A stretch of DNA of 64,000 bases from Chitinilyticum aquatile DSM 21506 (GTDB lineage Bacteria > Pseudomonadota > Gammaproteobacteria > Burkholderiales > Chitinibacteraceae), in assembly GCF_000430805.1 (NCBI RefSeq), contig NZ_AUMS01000015.1:1-64000 (forward strand), in the 5' to 3' direction. Under the pieces are notes generated by a model that was not told the origin of the DNA, ran no database searches, and saw only the letters and a program-made list of their open reading frames with translations. The position numbers were made by a program, and so were the translations under genes. Below are positions 9,341 to 17,960 of this stretch, piece by piece (within the stretch, counting starts at the first letter, position 1; each line of letters opens with the position of its first letter).

Positions 9341-9859
9341 ATGGCAAAGAACGAAATTGAAGATCGCCAAGACGGCCTTCGGGAGAAAATGGTTAGCGTT
9401 AATCGCGTAACCAAGGTCGTTAAGGGTGGTCGTATTCTCGGCTTCGCTGCGCTGACAGTTGTTGGTGATGGTGATGGCGGAGTTGGTATGGGCAAGGGCA
9501 AGTCGAAAGAAGTGCCGGTTGCCGTACAAAAAGCAATGGAAGAAGCGCGTCGCAAGATGTTCAAGGCTCCGCTGAAGAATGGCACCGTACCGCATACCAT
9601 TATTGGTAAGCATGGTGCGACTACTGTCTTCATGCAGCCAGCCCCGGAAGGTACCGGCATTATTGCTGGCGGTCCGATGCGTGCGGTATTTGAAGTAATG
9701 GGTGTTCACAACATTACTGCCAAGTGTCACGGCTCGACCAATCCGTACAACATCGTACGCGCAACACTGGACGGTCTCTCCAAGCTGCATACTGTTGGCG
9801 ATATCGCTGCAAAGCGTGGCAAGACTGTTGCCGAGATCTTGGGGGTTGCAAATGACTGA
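9341..9859 (+). CDS. rpsE: 30S ribosomal protein S5
   Basis: S5 lines the mRNA entrance and affects decoding fidelity; changes in its N-terminal loop give spectinomycin resistance. The start [20 protein letters not shown] is preceded by GGAG at a spacing of 6, so the in-frame TTG four codons earlier is not used. The 172 residues have the S5 dsRBD-like domain ([20 protein letters not shown]) and the C-terminal domain through SPYN-type SSTNPYN region. Its end overlaps the rpmD start by 8 bases. Confidence 0.97.
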   Translation: MAKNEIEDRQDGLREKMVSVNRVTKVVKGGRILGFAALTVVGDGDGGVGMGKGKSKEVPVAVQKAMEEARRKMFKAPLKNGTVPHTIIGKHGATTVFMQPAPEGTGIIAGGPMRAVFEVMGVHNITAKCHGSTNPYNIVRATLDGLSKLHTVGDIAAKRGKTVAEILGVAND

Positions 9860-10037
9860 TGCCAAGAAATTCAAGGTGACTCTGGTCAAGAGTCTGATTG
9901 GTCGCCTCGAAAGCCATAAGGCTTGCGCGCGTGGTCTGGGCCTGAAGAAGATGAATTCGACTTCCGAGGTGCTTGATACACCGGCAAATCGTGGCATGGC
10001 TAACAAAATCAGCTATCTGCTGAAAGTTGAGGGCTAA
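9852..10037 (+). CDS. rpmD: 50S ribosomal protein L30
   Basis: L30 is a small large-subunit protein of the ferredoxin-like fold. The 61 residues start [18 protein letters not shown] and include the signature [20 protein letters not shown]. The start lies inside the end of rpsE (8-base overlap) and the rplO start follows its stop directly, so it depends on translational coupling; a longer in-frame extension inside rpsE has no support. Confidence 0.96.
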   Translation: MTDAKKFKVTLVKSLIGRLESHKACARGLGLKKMNSTSEVLDTPANRGMANKISYLLKVEG

Positions 10038-10472
10038 ATGGAACTTAATAACCTCAAGCCTGGTGTAGGTGCCAAGCATGCCAAGCGTCGCGTTGGCCGT
10101 GGTATTGGTTCTGGTCTGGGTAAAACTGCAGGTCGCGGCCATAAGGGGCAAAAGTCCCGTGCTGGCGGCTTCCACAAGGTTGGCTTCGAGGGCGGTCAGA
10201 TGCCGCTGCAACGCCGCCTGCCGAAGCGCGGTTTTGTTTCCCTGACCAAGGCTCGCAATGCTGAAGTGACTCTGTCCGAACTGAATCTGCTGCCGATCGA
10301 TCAGATCGATGTGCTGGCTCTGGTTCAGGCTGGTCTCGTTTCACAGCGTGCACTGGTAGTTAAGGTAATCCAGTCCGGCAAGATCGAACGTGCAGTTACC
10401 CTGTCTGGTATCCAGGCAACCAAGGGTGCTCGTGCGGCGATTGAGGCGGCTGGTGGCAAAATCGCCGAGTAA
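10038..10472 (+). CDS. rplO: 50S ribosomal protein L15
   Basis: L15 is a late-assembly protein with an extended N-terminal arm that threads into 23S rRNA. The 144 residues show the Gly/Arg/Lys-rich arm ([20 protein letters not shown]) and [20 protein letters not shown], then the globular C-terminal domain. It starts immediately after the rpmD stop and is followed by secY, the usual partner. Confidence 0.98.
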   Translation: MELNNLKPGVGAKHAKRRVGRGIGSGLGKTAGRGHKGQKSRAGGFHKVGFEGGQMPLQRRLPKRGFVSLTKARNAEVTLSELNLLPIDQIDVLALVQAGLVSQRALVVKVIQSGKIERAVTLSGIQATKGARAAIEAAGGKIAE

Positions 10473-10497
10473 ACACGGCTAAGGACAGGGCAGTAAC

Positions 10498-11805
10498 GTG
10501 GCTAATCCCGCTCAAGCAAGTGGCAGCAAATTTGCCGATCTCAAGAAGCGCATCTGGTTCCTGATTGGTGCGCTGATTGTGTATCGTATCGGTGCGCATA
10601 TTCCGGTTCCCGGTATTAATCCCGATGAACTGGCTAAGCTTTTCGATAGCTCGCAGACAGGTCTGCTGAACATGTTCAACATGTTCTCCGGTGGCGCCCT
10701 TTCGCGCTTCACGGTTTTTGCGATCGGGATTATGCCGTATATTTCGGCATCCATTATTTTGCAGTTGGCTGCCGAAGTGCTGCCCAGTCTGAAACAGTTG
10801 AAGAAAGAGGGTGAGCAAGGTCGTCGCAAGATAACCCAATACACCCGTTATGCAACTGTCGTGCTGGCGACATTCCAGAGTATTGGTATTGCCTCGATGT
10901 TGCTGAAGCAGCCTAATCTGGTGGTTATCCCTTCTGCAGGTCTTTTCGTTGGGTTGGCTGTTATTACTCTGGTTACGGGGACAATGTTCCTGATGTGGCT
11001 TGGTGAGCAAATCACCGAGCGCGGCATCGGCAACGGAATTTCCATTATCATCTGTGCGGGTATTGCCGCTGGCGTGCCCTCGGCCATTGGCAAGACTTTG
11101 ACACTGGCTAATCAGGGGCAGCTGCCTATTCCCCTTGTGCTAGTGCTGTTTATCGGCGTTGTGCTGCTGACAGCCGGTGTCGTCTTTGTCGAGCGCGGTC
11201 AGCGCAAGGTACCGGTGCATTATGCGAAGCGCCAGGTTGGCAATCGTGTCATGCAGGCGCAGAGCTCACACCTTCCGCTCAAGGTGAATATGGCCGGCGT
11301 AATTCCGCCGATCTTCGCTTCATCAATCATCCTGTTTCCGGCTACCGTGCTTTCCTGGACCGGGAATAGTGACAAGCTCGGGTTTTTGAAGTCGATTGGT
11401 GACATGCTCCATCCAGGTCAACCGCTCTATGTGTTCCTGTATGCGGCGGCAATCATCTTCTTCTGCTATTTCTATACGGCGCTTGTATTCAGCCCGAAGG
11501 AAACGGCCGATAACCTGAAGAAGAGTGGTGCGATGATTCCTGGCTATCGTCCGGGTGAGCATACCGCCAAGTACATTGAAAAGCTGATTCTGAAGCTGAC
11601 CCTGATTGGTGCTGTTTATATTACTGTGATCTGTTTGATCCCCGAGTTCCTCATTCTCAAGTGGAACGTACCTTTCTACTTCGGCGGTACTTCTTTGCTG
11701 ATCATGGTCGTGGTGACGATGGATTTCATGGCTCAGATGCAGTCGTATGTGCTGTCGCATCAGTACGAAGGCTTGCTGAAGAAAGCGAATTTCAAGGGCA
11801 ACTGA
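10498..11805 (+). CDS. secY: Protein translocase subunit SecY
   Basis: SecY is the pore-forming inner-membrane subunit of the Sec translocon. The 435-residue protein has the ten-helix pattern; helix 1 begins [20 protein letters not shown], the plug region ([19 protein letters not shown]) and the C-terminal [19 protein letters not shown] tail are recognisable. The start is a GTG with AAGGAC about 11 bases upstream. It follows rplO in the spc unit. The gene usually found next, infA, is present only as a relic beginning about 14 bases after the secY stop. Confidence 0.97.
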   Translation: MANPAQASGSKFADLKKRIWFLIGALIVYRIGAHIPVPGINPDELAKLFDSSQTGLLNMFNMFSGGALSRFTVFAIGIMPYISASIILQLAAEVLPSLKQLKKEGEQGRRKITQYTRYATVVLATFQSIGIASMLLKQPNLVVIPSAGLFVGLAVITLVTGTMFLMWLGEQITERGIGNGISIIICAGIAAGVPSAIGKTLTLANQGQLPIPLVLVLFIGVVLLTAGVVFVERGQRKVPVHYAKRQVGNRVMQAQSSHLPLKVNMAGVIPPIFASSIILFPATVLSWTGNSDKLGFLKSIGDMLHPGQPLYVFLYAAAIIFFCYFYTALVFSPKETADNLKKSGAMIPGYRPGEHTAKYIEKLILKLTLIGAVYITVICLIPEFLILKWNVPFYFGGTSLLIMVVVTMDFMAQMQSYVLSHQYEGLLKKANFKGN

Positions 11806-11819
11806 AACCGCACTTAACT

Positions 11820-12043
11820 GTGGCGTGACCTGAGGTTGCGCCATTCAGATCCTGAGCAGGGTGTTTGAAACGTTCCCGAATGCAACGTTTCGTACCGGGC
11901 TCGATAACGGACATGTGGTTCTTGGTCGTGTTTCCTGCTGGGTGTGGATGCTTTGATTCATACCTCTGCCAAGAAACTTGATTGCTGTGGAGTTTACTCC
12001 CTGTGGTCTGAGCAAGATCTGCATCGTATTCCGGACCAGTTAA
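11820..12043 (+). pseudogene. infA: infA (translation initiation factor IF-1) relic
   Basis: This segment sits where infA is expected, between secY and rpmJ. Frame 3k from 11861 reads [20 protein letters not shown], then [11 protein letters not shown], a TGA at 11954-11956, and [20 protein letters not shown] followed by ICIVFRTS and TAA. Aligned without gaps to IF-1 as I remember it (ETLPNATFRVKLENGHVVLG ... TVELTPYDLSK ... IVFRA), roughly half of 60 positions match and the TGA replaces the Tyr of the HY pair. Upstream the frame is also broken (TGA at 11831, apparent small indels between GTGGCG at 11820 and the ETFP part). IF-1 is essential, so a second intact copy must lie elsewhere; several betaproteobacteria have two infA genes. 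Confidence 0.85.
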
Positions 12044-12060
12044 GTCCGGAATTTCATTTT
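12029..12060 (+). terminator. Terminator-like hairpin before rpmJ
   Basis: A perfect 8-bp stem (TTCCGGAC 12029-12036 with GTCCGGAA 12044-12051) closes a 7-base loop containing the relic's TAA and is followed by TTTCATTTT. It lies at the 3' end of the infA relic, 28 bases before rpmJ. It may attenuate read-through from secY into rpmJ. Confidence 0.5.
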
Positions 12061-12078
12061 GATCGAAAAGGAAAGACG

Positions 12079-12192
12079 ATGAGAGTTCAAGCATCGGTCA
12101 AGAAAATCTGCCGCAACTGCAAGATCATTCGCCGCAACCGTGTTGTGCGTGTGATTTGTACAGATCCGCGGCACAAGCAACGCCAGGGCTGA
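12079..12192 (+). CDS. rpmJ: 50S ribosomal protein L36 (zinc-binding form)
   Basis: L36 is the smallest 50S protein and completes late assembly. The 37 residues contain a Cys11-Cys14-Cys27-His32 zinc site ([12 protein letters not shown] ... ICTDPRH), so this is the C-plus form. The ATG is preceded by AAAAGGAAAG. A longer in-frame reading back into the infA relic would add 45 residues unlike any L36 and is rejected. It closes the spc unit; the promoter for rpsM begins right after its stop. Confidence 0.96.
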   Translation: MRVQASVKKICRNCKIIRRNRVVRVICTDPRHKQRQG

Positions 12193-12221
12193 TTGAGTCA
12201 ATCAGCTTCTGGTGGTAGAAT
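12193..12221 (+). promoter_or_regulatory. Sigma-70 promoter of the alpha unit (rpsM)
   Basis: TTGAGT (12193-12198) and TAGAAT (12216-12221) are 17 bases apart. The predicted start near 12228 leaves only about 24 bases before rpsM, too short for an E. coli-type alpha-operon leader. Confidence 0.65.
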
Positions 12222-12233
12222 CCACCTCTTTTT
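12211..12233 (+). terminator. Small hairpin around the rpsM -10 box
   Basis: GGTGG (12211-12215) and CCACC (12222-12226) flank the -10 hexamer TAGAAT exactly and are followed by TCTTTTTC. This five-base-pair stem is a weak terminator candidate for the rpmJ transcript that would hold the -10 box in its loop. Confidence 0.4.
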
Positions 12234-12251
12234 CAACCTGGGGTAAGTAAT

Positions 12252-12614
12252 ATGGCCCGTATTGCTGGGGTTAATATTCCTAATCATCAGCATACTGTGA
12301 TCGGCCTTCAGGCTATTTATGGTATTGGTCGCACCCGTGCATATGCACTGTGTGCTACTACTGCCATCGAGCCTACTAAGAAGGTTAAGGATCTCAGCGA
12401 TGCTGAACTTGACAAACTGCGCGACGAAGTCGGCAAGTACACCGTAGAAGGTGATCTTCGCCGTGAAGTCACGATGAGCATCAAGCGTCTGATGGACCTT
12501 GGCTGCTACCGTGGTTTCCGTCACCGCAAAGGCCTGCCGGTTCGCGGTCAACGCACTCGCACCAATGCTCGTACCCGCAAGGGTCCGCGCAAGGCGATTG
12601 CCGGCAAGAAGTAA
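12252..12614 (+). CDS. rpsM: 30S ribosomal protein S13
   Basis: S13 makes head bridges to the 50S subunit and touches the P-site tRNA. The 120 residues begin [20 protein letters not shown], include the helix-two-turns-helix part ([10 protein letters not shown]) and end with the basic tail [28 protein letters not shown] precedes the start. It is first of the rpsM-rpsK-rpsD-rpoA-rplQ unit. Confidence 0.98.
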   Translation: MARIAGVNIPNHQHTVIGLQAIYGIGRTRAYALCATTAIEPTKKVKDLSDAELDKLRDEVGKYTVEGDLRREVTMSIKRLMDLGCYRGFRHRKGLPVRGQRTRTNARTRKGPRKAIAGKK

Positions 12615-12628
12615 TTAAGGATTAAATA

Positions 12629-13021
12629 ATGGCTAAAGCAAACACAGTACGTGTACGTAAGAAAGTCAAAAAGAGCGTGTCTGAAGGTATCGTGCATGTG
12701 CACGCATCCTTCAATAACACGATCATAACCATCACCGATCGCCAAGGGAATGCTTTGTCTTGGGCTACCTCGGGTGGTGCTGGTTTTAAGGGCTCTCGTA
12801 AAAGTACACCTTTTGCAGCTCAGGTAGCTGCAGAAGCTGCTGGTAAAGTTGCCCAAGAATATGGTGTAAAGAACCTCGAAGTTCGCATCAAGGGTCCGGG
12901 TCCGGGTCGTGATTCCGCAGTGCGTGCACTGAACGCACTCGGCTTCAAGATCACCAGCATCTCGGATGTGACGCCCATTCCGCACAACGGCTGCCGTCCG
13001 CCGAAGAAGCGTCGTATCTAA
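12629..13021 (+). CDS. rpsK: 30S ribosomal protein S11
   Basis: S11 forms the platform of the 30S subunit near the E site. The 130 residues contain [19 protein letters not shown] and the C-terminal signature [20 protein letters not shown] with [11 protein letters not shown] at the end. Spacing to its neighbours is 14 bases on each side, with AAGGATTAA before the start. Confidence 0.98.
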   Translation: MAKANTVRVRKKVKKSVSEGIVHVHASFNNTIITITDRQGNALSWATSGGAGFKGSRKSTPFAAQVAAEAAGKVAQEYGVKNLEVRIKGPGPGRDSAVRALNALGFKITSISDVTPIPHNGCRPPKKRRI

Positions 13022-13035
13022 TCCCGGAGTAAGTT

Positions 13036-13656
13036 ATGGCACGTTATATTGGACCCAAGTGCAAGCTCGCACGTCGCGAAGGTACTGACCTTTTCCTGAA
13101 GAGTGCTCGCCGTTCTCTGGACAGCAAGTGCAAGCTGGAACAAGCCCCAGGCCAGCATGGCGCAAAAACTCCGCGTCTGTCTGACTTCGGTGTGCACCTG
13201 CGTGAAAAGCAGAAAATCCGTCGCATCTACGGCGTTCTCGAACGCCAGTTCCGTCGTTATTTCGAAGAAGCAGCCCGTCGCAAGGGCTCGACAGGTGAAA
13301 ACCTGCTGAAGCTGCTCGAATCGCGTCTGGACAATGTTGTTTATCGTATGGGTTTTGGCTCGACTCGCGCCGAATCCCGTCAACTGGTTTCCCACAAAGC
13401 GATTACCGTTAACGGTCAAGTGGTCAACATTCCGTCTTACTCCGTTAAGGCTGGTGATGTCGTTGCTGTTCGCGAGAAATCCAAGAAGCAAGCGCGCGTT
13501 GTTGAAGCTCTGGCGCTGGCTGAAGGTATCGGCTTTCCTGGCTGGGTACAGGTTGACAGCAAAAAGATGGAAGGCGTGTATAAAAACATGCCGGAGCGTT
13601 CCGATCTGTCCAGCGACATCAATGAGTCGCTGGTGGTGGAATACTATTCCAAGTAA
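13036..13656 (+). CDS. rpsD: 30S ribosomal protein S4
   Basis: S4 initiates 30S body assembly and in E. coli represses the alpha operon by binding a leader pseudoknot. The 206 residues start [20 protein letters not shown] and contain the S4 RNA-binding domain ([20 protein letters not shown]). CxxC zinc residues are not present in the N-terminal part beyond single cysteines. The leader before rpsM is too short for the known S4 target, so any S4 control here must differ. Confidence 0.98.
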   Translation: MARYIGPKCKLARREGTDLFLKSARRSLDSKCKLEQAPGQHGAKTPRLSDFGVHLREKQKIRRIYGVLERQFRRYFEEAARRKGSTGENLLKLLESRLDNVVYRMGFGSTRAESRQLVSHKAITVNGQVVNIPSYSVKAGDVVAVREKSKKQARVVEALALAEGIGFPGWVQVDSKKMEGVYKNMPERSDLSSDINESLVVEYYSK

Positions 13657-13691
13657 TAACCTGACCCCGGTAAGGCAAGGGATACTGACTT

Positions 13692-14675
13692 ATGCAAATT
13701 AACACAAACGAGTTGCTCAAGCCTCGCATCATTGATGTGCAAGCGCAAGGTGCGGCCCATGCCAAAGTGGTGATGGAGCCGTTCGAGCGCGGCTATGGCC
13801 ACACGCTTGGTAACGCATTGCGCCGGATTCTGCTGTCCTCGATGACGGGTTATGCCCCCACCGAAGTCAAGATTGACGGTGTAGTGCATGAGTACTCCGC
13901 ACTGGATGGTGTACAGGAAGATGTCGTCGACATCCTGCTGAATCTGAAGGGTGTCGTGCTCAAGCTGCATGGTCGGGACTCTGTCACGCTGAACCTCGTC
14001 AAGGAAGGTGAAGGCATCGTGACTGCGGCTGATATTCAGTTGCCGCACGATGTCGAAGTCATCAATCCGGAGCATGTGATTGCCCATCTGTCCGCAGGTG
14101 GCAAACTGAGCATGGAAATCACGGTCGAATCCGGCCGTGGTTACCAGCCTGCTCCGGCGCGCCTTGACAAGGAAGAAGGCCGCACTATTGGCAATATCGT
14201 TCTGGACGCCTCGTTCAGCCCGATCCGCCGTGTCAGCTACCAGGTTGAAAGTGCGCGTGTTGAACAGCGTACCGATCTGGACAAGCTGATCATCGACGTA
14301 GAAACCAATGGTGTGATCGAGCCTGAAGAAGCTGTGCGCCAAGCCGCACGCATGCTGATTGACCAGCTGTCGGTCTTTGCCGACCTGGAGGGTACGCCTG
14401 TTGAAGAGCCGGCTCCGCAAGCGCCGCAGATCGATCCGATCCTGCTGCGCCCGGTTGATGATCTTGAGCTGACGGTTCGTTCTGCGAACTGCCTGAAGGC
14501 CGAGAACATCTATTACATCGGCGATCTGATTCAGCGTACTGAAACCGAGCTGCTGAAGGCCCCGAACCTGGGTCGCAAGTCCTTGAATGAAATCAAGGAA
14601 GTGCTGGCCTCGAAGGGTCTCAGTCTTGGCATGCGTCTCGAAAATTGGCCTCCGGTCGGCTTGGAAAAGCCCTGA
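13692..14675 (+). CDS. rpoA: RNA polymerase alpha subunit
   Basis: The alpha subunit nucleates polymerase assembly through its N-terminal domain and contacts UP elements and activators through its C-terminal domain. The 327-residue protein has the N-terminal dimerisation domain ([20 protein letters not shown]) and the C-terminal domain with [20 protein letters not shown] and [15 protein letters not shown] Pro/Glu-rich linker (about residues 235-250) joins them. It follows rpsD by 35 bases with AAGGGA before the start. Confidence 0.98.
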   Translation: MQINTNELLKPRIIDVQAQGAAHAKVVMEPFERGYGHTLGNALRRILLSSMTGYAPTEVKIDGVVHEYSALDGVQEDVVDILLNLKGVVLKLHGRDSVTLNLVKEGEGIVTAADIQLPHDVEVINPEHVIAHLSAGGKLSMEITVESGRGYQPAPARLDKEEGRTIGNIVLDASFSPIRRVSYQVESARVEQRTDLDKLIIDVETNGVIEPEEAVRQAARMLIDQLSVFADLEGTPVEEPAPQAPQIDPILLRPVDDLELTVRSANCLKAENIYYIGDLIQRTETELLKAPNLGRKSLNEIKEVLASKGLSLGMRLENWPPVGLEKP

Positions 14676-14703
14676 TCGTTGGTTAAAGCTAAGGAACTGA
14701 CAA

Positions 14704-15093
14704 ATGCGTCACCGTCTTTCTAATCGTAAACTGAATCGCACGACATCCCATCGTCTGGCGATGCTGCGCAATCTGGCTAACGCCCTGTTGCGCCACGAGA
14801 TGATCAAGACAACTCTGCCGAAGGCCAAGGAATTGCGCCGTGTGGCTGAGCCGCTGATCACTCTGGGCAAAAAGCCGTCGCTGGCAAACCGCCGTCTGGC
14901 TTTCTCCCGTACCCGTGACCGCGATATCGTGGTCAAACTGTTCGACGTTCTTGGTCCGCGTTATTCCGCCCGCAATGGTGGCTATCTCCGTATCATGAAG
15001 TGTGGCTTCCGCGTTGGTGACAATGCACCGATGGCCTACGTTGAACTGGTGGATCGTCCGGAAGATGCTGAAGTGGTTGAAGCAGCTGAATAA
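14704..15093 (+). CDS. rplQ: 50S ribosomal protein L17
   Basis: L17 lies near the tunnel exit. The 129 residues start [20 protein letters not shown] and carry [20 protein letters not shown] and the [15 protein letters not shown] end, followed by an acidic tail. AAGGAA is 8 bases before the ATG. It is the last gene of the ribosomal block, followed by a strong terminator. Confidence 0.98.
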   Translation: MRHRLSNRKLNRTTSHRLAMLRNLANALLRHEMIKTTLPKAKELRRVAEPLITLGKKPSLANRRLAFSRTRDRDIVVKLFDVLGPRYSARNGGYLRIMKCGFRVGDNAPMAYVELVDRPEDAEVVEAAE

Positions 15094-15110
15094 CGCTGCC
15101 GTTACCCGAC

Positions 15111-15143
15111 AAAACGCCCGCAATTTGCGGGCGTTTTGTTTTT
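15111..15143 (+). terminator. Intrinsic terminator after rplQ
   Basis: AAAACGCCCGCA and TGCGGGCGTTTT form a 12-bp stem with a three-base loop, followed by GTTTTTC. It closes the ribosomal-protein block; the flanking A and T runs would let it also stop minus-strand transcripts from murJ. Confidence 0.9.
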
Positions 15144-15144
15144 C

Positions 15145-15397
15145 ATGTCTTGGGTGTGCGGCTGTATCCCTTTGCTGATAAGGGCTGTAGGCATATAGTG
15201 GCGAGGGTATTGTCCGGTGGTCCGTATGGTTTATTTTGTCTCGGTGCAAAGCAATGGACGTATGCATGCCTTCGAGTGCCAGGAGGCTCGTGTGGGAATT
15301 GAACCTACACGCTGGATGAATGAGCAGCCAAAGCCGCTTTTCCACCGATCGAATTGCTGTTCTCTTGCAAGGGAGGGGGGGCTGCAAGAGGATGGTA
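15145..15397. other. Non-coding stretch between rplQ terminator and murJ stop
   Basis: No convincing gene is seen in the 304 bases between rplQ and murJ beyond the terminator. It holds an 8-bp inverted repeat (15362-15369 with 15383-15390) around a run of seven G, and a hairpin at 15299-15321 whose minus strand looks like a tRNA T-arm (stem about 8 bp, loop TTCAATT) but has no matching acceptor or D-arm. A 79-codon plus-strand frame across it lacks a ribosome site and reads like the antisense of a T-arm (VGIEPT). Confidence 0.5.
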
Positions 15398-16942
15398 TTA
15401 GCGGCTCGTGTGTCTGCGGAAGTCGCGCGGGCGATAGCCAAGCGCGGCAAGGCTAACGAAATAGCTAAGAGCGCCGGCAACCACCAGAATCGATAGCCAT
15501 CCAGTGCGCGCAAGCCGTGAGGCGTGCTCGAAGGTGGGGAGGAAGTGCTGCAGAATGATCAGTACGGCAGCCATGGACAGAACCGCAATTGTGAGTTTGC
15601 CCATGAAGGGGAGCCAGCCCGTCTGTGGAACGAAGTAATTTTTGCTGCGCAGGGTGGTGTAGAGCAGCCAGGCGTTCAGGCATTGCCCTAATGCAATGCC
15701 TAGCGTAAGTCCGGCCTGCTTGTAGGGCAGAGTGGTAATGAAAACGAGGTTGATTGCTAGCGTGCTGCCCAGCGTGATGCAGGCAATGCGTACCGGAGTG
15801 CGGATGTCCTTGCGGGCGTAGAAGCCGGGAGCAAGGATTTTCACCAGAATCATGCCCATCAGCCCGATGCTGTATCCGGTTAGGGCTTGCTGCGTCATCA
15901 CGGCGTCGTGCAGGGTGAACTTCCCGCTCTGGAATACCGTCAATATCAGTGGTTTGGCCAATAGTCCCAGTGCAATGGTGGCGGGCAGGCAGAGTAGCAG
16001 GCACAGGCGTAGCCCCCAGTCGAGCAGGCGCGAATATTCGGCCTGGTCGTCGCTGGCGATGCTTTTCGACAGACTGGGCAGCAGGATGGTCCCAAGTGCA
16101 ACGCCAAGTACACCGACCGGGAACTCCATCAGTCGATCGGCATAGAAAATCCATGAGATGCTGCCTGCCTCAAGAAATGAGGCCAGGTTGGAGTTGATCA
16201 GGATGCTGATTTGCGCGACCGACACAGCAAACAGTGCGGGCAGCATGTTTTTCATGACTTGCCGAACCGCTGGGTCGGCAAGATCCAGACGGGGCATGAC
16301 CAGCATGTTGCAGCGGGCAAGCCATGGCAACTGGAAGGCGAGTTGGATCACTCCGCCGATCAGCACGGCAATCGCTAGCGCAAAGATGGGTTGTTCGAGA
16401 TGAGGTGCCAGAAAGATGGCGCAGCCGATGAAGGACAGGTTCAGTAGCGTCGGAACAAAGGCCGGGATGGAAAAGGCATTCCAGGTGTTGAGAATGCTGC
16501 CGACGAAAGAGGCCAGTGAAATGAAGAGAATGTAGGGGAAGACCCAGCGCAGCAACTCGGTCGCTAGTGTGAATTTGGCGGGGTCACTGCTGAACCCTGC
16601 AGCCGACAGGTAAATGATGACTGGCGCGGCGATGATGCCAAGGGCTGTGATGACAAGCAGTGCCAGTGTCAGAGCTCCGCAGACCTTGGCTACGAAGATT
16701 CGGGTGGCTTCGTCACCATTGCGGGTTTTGTGTTCGGCAAGAATGGGGACAAAGGCCTGTGAAAAGGCGCCTTCGGCAAAAATGCGACGCAGCAGATTGG
16801 GAAGTTTGAATGCGGTGAAAAAAACGTCGGTGGCCGTGCCGGCGCCAAAGGTGTGCGAGATGATGATTTCGCGTACCAGCCCAAGGACCCGGGAGATCAT
16901 GGTCATCGAGCTGACGGCGGCAAGGGCTTTGAGCAGGTTCAT
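15398..16942 (-). CDS. murJ: Lipid II flippase MurJ
   Basis: MurJ (MviN) flips the peptidoglycan precursor lipid II across the inner membrane. The 514-residue product has about 14 predicted membrane helices and the family N-terminus with [40 protein letters not shown] and [20 protein letters not shown]. It is transcribed away from rpsT, with about 200 bases between the two starts, an arrangement common in Neisseriales and other betaproteobacteria. Start choice ([18 protein letters not shown]) is the conserved one. Confidence 0.95.
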   Translation of the reverse strand: MNLLKALAAVSSMTMISRVLGLVREIIISHTFGAGTATDVFFTAFKLPNLLRRIFAEGAFSQAFVPILAEHKTRNGDEATRIFVAKVCGALTLALLVITALGIIAAPVIIYLSAAGFSSDPAKFTLATELLRWVFPYILFISLASFVGSILNTWNAFSIPAFVPTLLNLSFIGCAIFLAPHLEQPIFALAIAVLIGGVIQLAFQLPWLARCNMLVMPRLDLADPAVRQVMKNMLPALFAVSVAQISILINSNLASFLEAGSISWIFYADRLMEFPVGVLGVALGTILLPSLSKSIASDDQAEYSRLLDWGLRLCLLLCLPATIALGLLAKPLILTVFQSGKFTLHDAVMTQQALTGYSIGLMGMILVKILAPGFYARKDIRTPVRIACITLGSTLAINLVFITTLPYKQAGLTLGIALGQCLNAWLLYTTLRSKNYFVPQTGWLPFMGKLTIAVLSMAAVLIILQHFLPTFEHASRLARTGWLSILVVAGALSYFVSLAALGYRPRDFRRHTSR

Positions 16943-17029
16943 TGTGGCGCTTTCAGAAAATCAGGCGTGAATGATACCGTTATTGCTGCAGTTGATGTCG
17001 TGTGGTGTGGCGCTACTTGGTGGTTCTGC

Positions 17030-17058
17030 TTGCAAATGGTGGCGACTAACGCTATCAT
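17030..17058 (+). promoter_or_regulatory. Sigma-70 promoter of rpsT
   Basis: TTGCAA (17030-17035) and TATCAT (17053-17058) are 17 bases apart; the -10 is followed at once by CGCGGGTTT, the same element seen after the rplC and rpsP -10 boxes. The start near 17065 gives a leader of about 75 bases. Confidence 0.65.
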
Positions 17059-17140
17059 CGCGGGTTTCCGAGTCTGTGTGTCGGCTTTTGCAGTGGCAAA
17101 CCGGCCGGGACACAAATTTCACAAATTCAGGAGTTTTACC

Positions 17141-17407
17141 ATGGCAAACAGCGCCCAAGCTCGCAAGCGTGCGCGTCAGGCTGAAGTAGCCCGCCAGCAC
17201 AACGCTAGCCAGCGTTCCGCTTTCCGCACCGCGATCAAGAAGGTGCTGAAGGCTATCGAGGCCGGTGACCAGTCCGCCGCCAAGACCGTATTCCAGGAAT
17301 CGGTTGGTGTTATCGATCGCATCGCTGACAAGAAGATCTTCCACAAGAACAAGGCTGCCCGTCACAAGAGCCGCCTGTCTGCCGCAATTAAGGCCATGGC
17401 TGCCTGA
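17141..17407 (+). CDS. rpsT: 30S ribosomal protein S20
   Basis: S20 is a primary 16S rRNA binder built of three helices. The 88 residues begin [20 protein letters not shown] and include the Lys/Ala-rich helices ending [24 protein letters not shown] lies 7 bases before the ATG; a long in-frame extension upstream, running through the promoter, is rejected. It stands alone with its own promoter and terminator, opposite in direction to murJ. Confidence 0.97.
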   Translation: MANSAQARKRARQAEVARQHNASQRSAFRTAIKKVLKAIEAGDQSAAKTVFQESVGVIDRIADKKIFHKNKAARHKSRLSAAIKAMAA

Positions 17408-17433
17408 TTTGCGTTCACAGCTTGTAGGAAAGA

Positions 17434-17465
17434 AAAAGCCCCGCAATAGCGGGGCTTTTGTTTTT
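17434..17465. terminator. Bidirectional terminator between rpsT and the next gene
   Basis: AAAAGCCCCGC and GCGGGGCTTTT form an 11-bp stem around AATA, with A and T runs on either side (TTTTGTTTTT after). It can serve rpsT on the plus strand and the convergent minus-strand gene that ends at 17464. Confidence 0.88.
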
Positions 17466-17826
17466 AGCGCTGCAGTGTTGGAGTAAAACGAAATTTTTGC
17501 ATGACCGCGCGGTAGCTGGGTTCGTCCAGTATGTAGAGCTTGCCGTCCGGCGCCTCGTGCGGCGCAATGTCGATGCTGATGCAGGCAAAACGCCCCAAGG
17601 CCTGCCATATGCTGGCGGCTATCCGTTCGATGAACCAGTCAGCACTTTCGTCAACCCGCAGAAAGTCTTCATGCTGGACGGTCAGCAAGGCGATCATGTC
17701 GCCACTCAACTGCCGGTGAACACGGCTTGGCCGGCTCCAGCTGAGCCGGATTGCCTCAAGCGCCAGTTCGGCTTCACCCGGGCTAAGCATGGCGACACCC
17801 AGTTGCAGGCGATAAGTGCTTGCCAT
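17464..17826 (-). CDS. Hypothetical protein, 120 residues
   Basis: I do not recognise this gene. The start at MASTYRLQLGVAMLSPGEAE is chosen because GGGAG lies about 8 bases upstream; an earlier ATG would add 15 residues without a better site. The protein is soluble by eye, with a mixed alpha/beta look and a conserved-looking core (LSGDMIALLTVQHEDFLRV, ACISIDIAPHEAPDGKLYIL). It has no signal peptide. It converges on rpsT and is divergent from the response regulator gene, with about 130 bases between the starts. Confidence 0.7.
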   Translation of the reverse strand: MASTYRLQLGVAMLSPGEAELALEAIRLSWSRPSRVHRQLSGDMIALLTVQHEDFLRVDESADWFIERIAASIWQALGRFACISIDIAPHEAPDGKLYILDEPSYRAVMQKFRFTPTLQR

Positions 17827-17960
17827 GAATGGTCTCCCGCAGGGAACGGTATTCCCTGCAGCGTACTCCAAATGCGCTTTTCCTGATAGCGCGAATATCG
17901 AGGTGTGACCGTCTGGCGGATTGTGCTAGATTGTCAGGGACTCACAATGGATTACGTGCC

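Noticed and set aside
11944-12192. An 82-codon version of rpmJ starting inside the infA relic
   Set aside because: The first 45 residues are unlike any L36 and run in a different frame across the infA relic; the 37-residue form has a good ribosome site and the complete zinc motif.
15299-15321. A tRNA gene on the minus strand
   Set aside because: Only the T-arm can be drawn; no complementary acceptor strand, D-arm or anticodon arm of proper spacing was found.
15217-15456. A 79-codon plus-strand frame downstream of rplQ
   Set aside because: It has no ribosome site, runs antisense into murJ, and its VGIEPT segment is what the reverse of a T-arm-like hairpin encodes.
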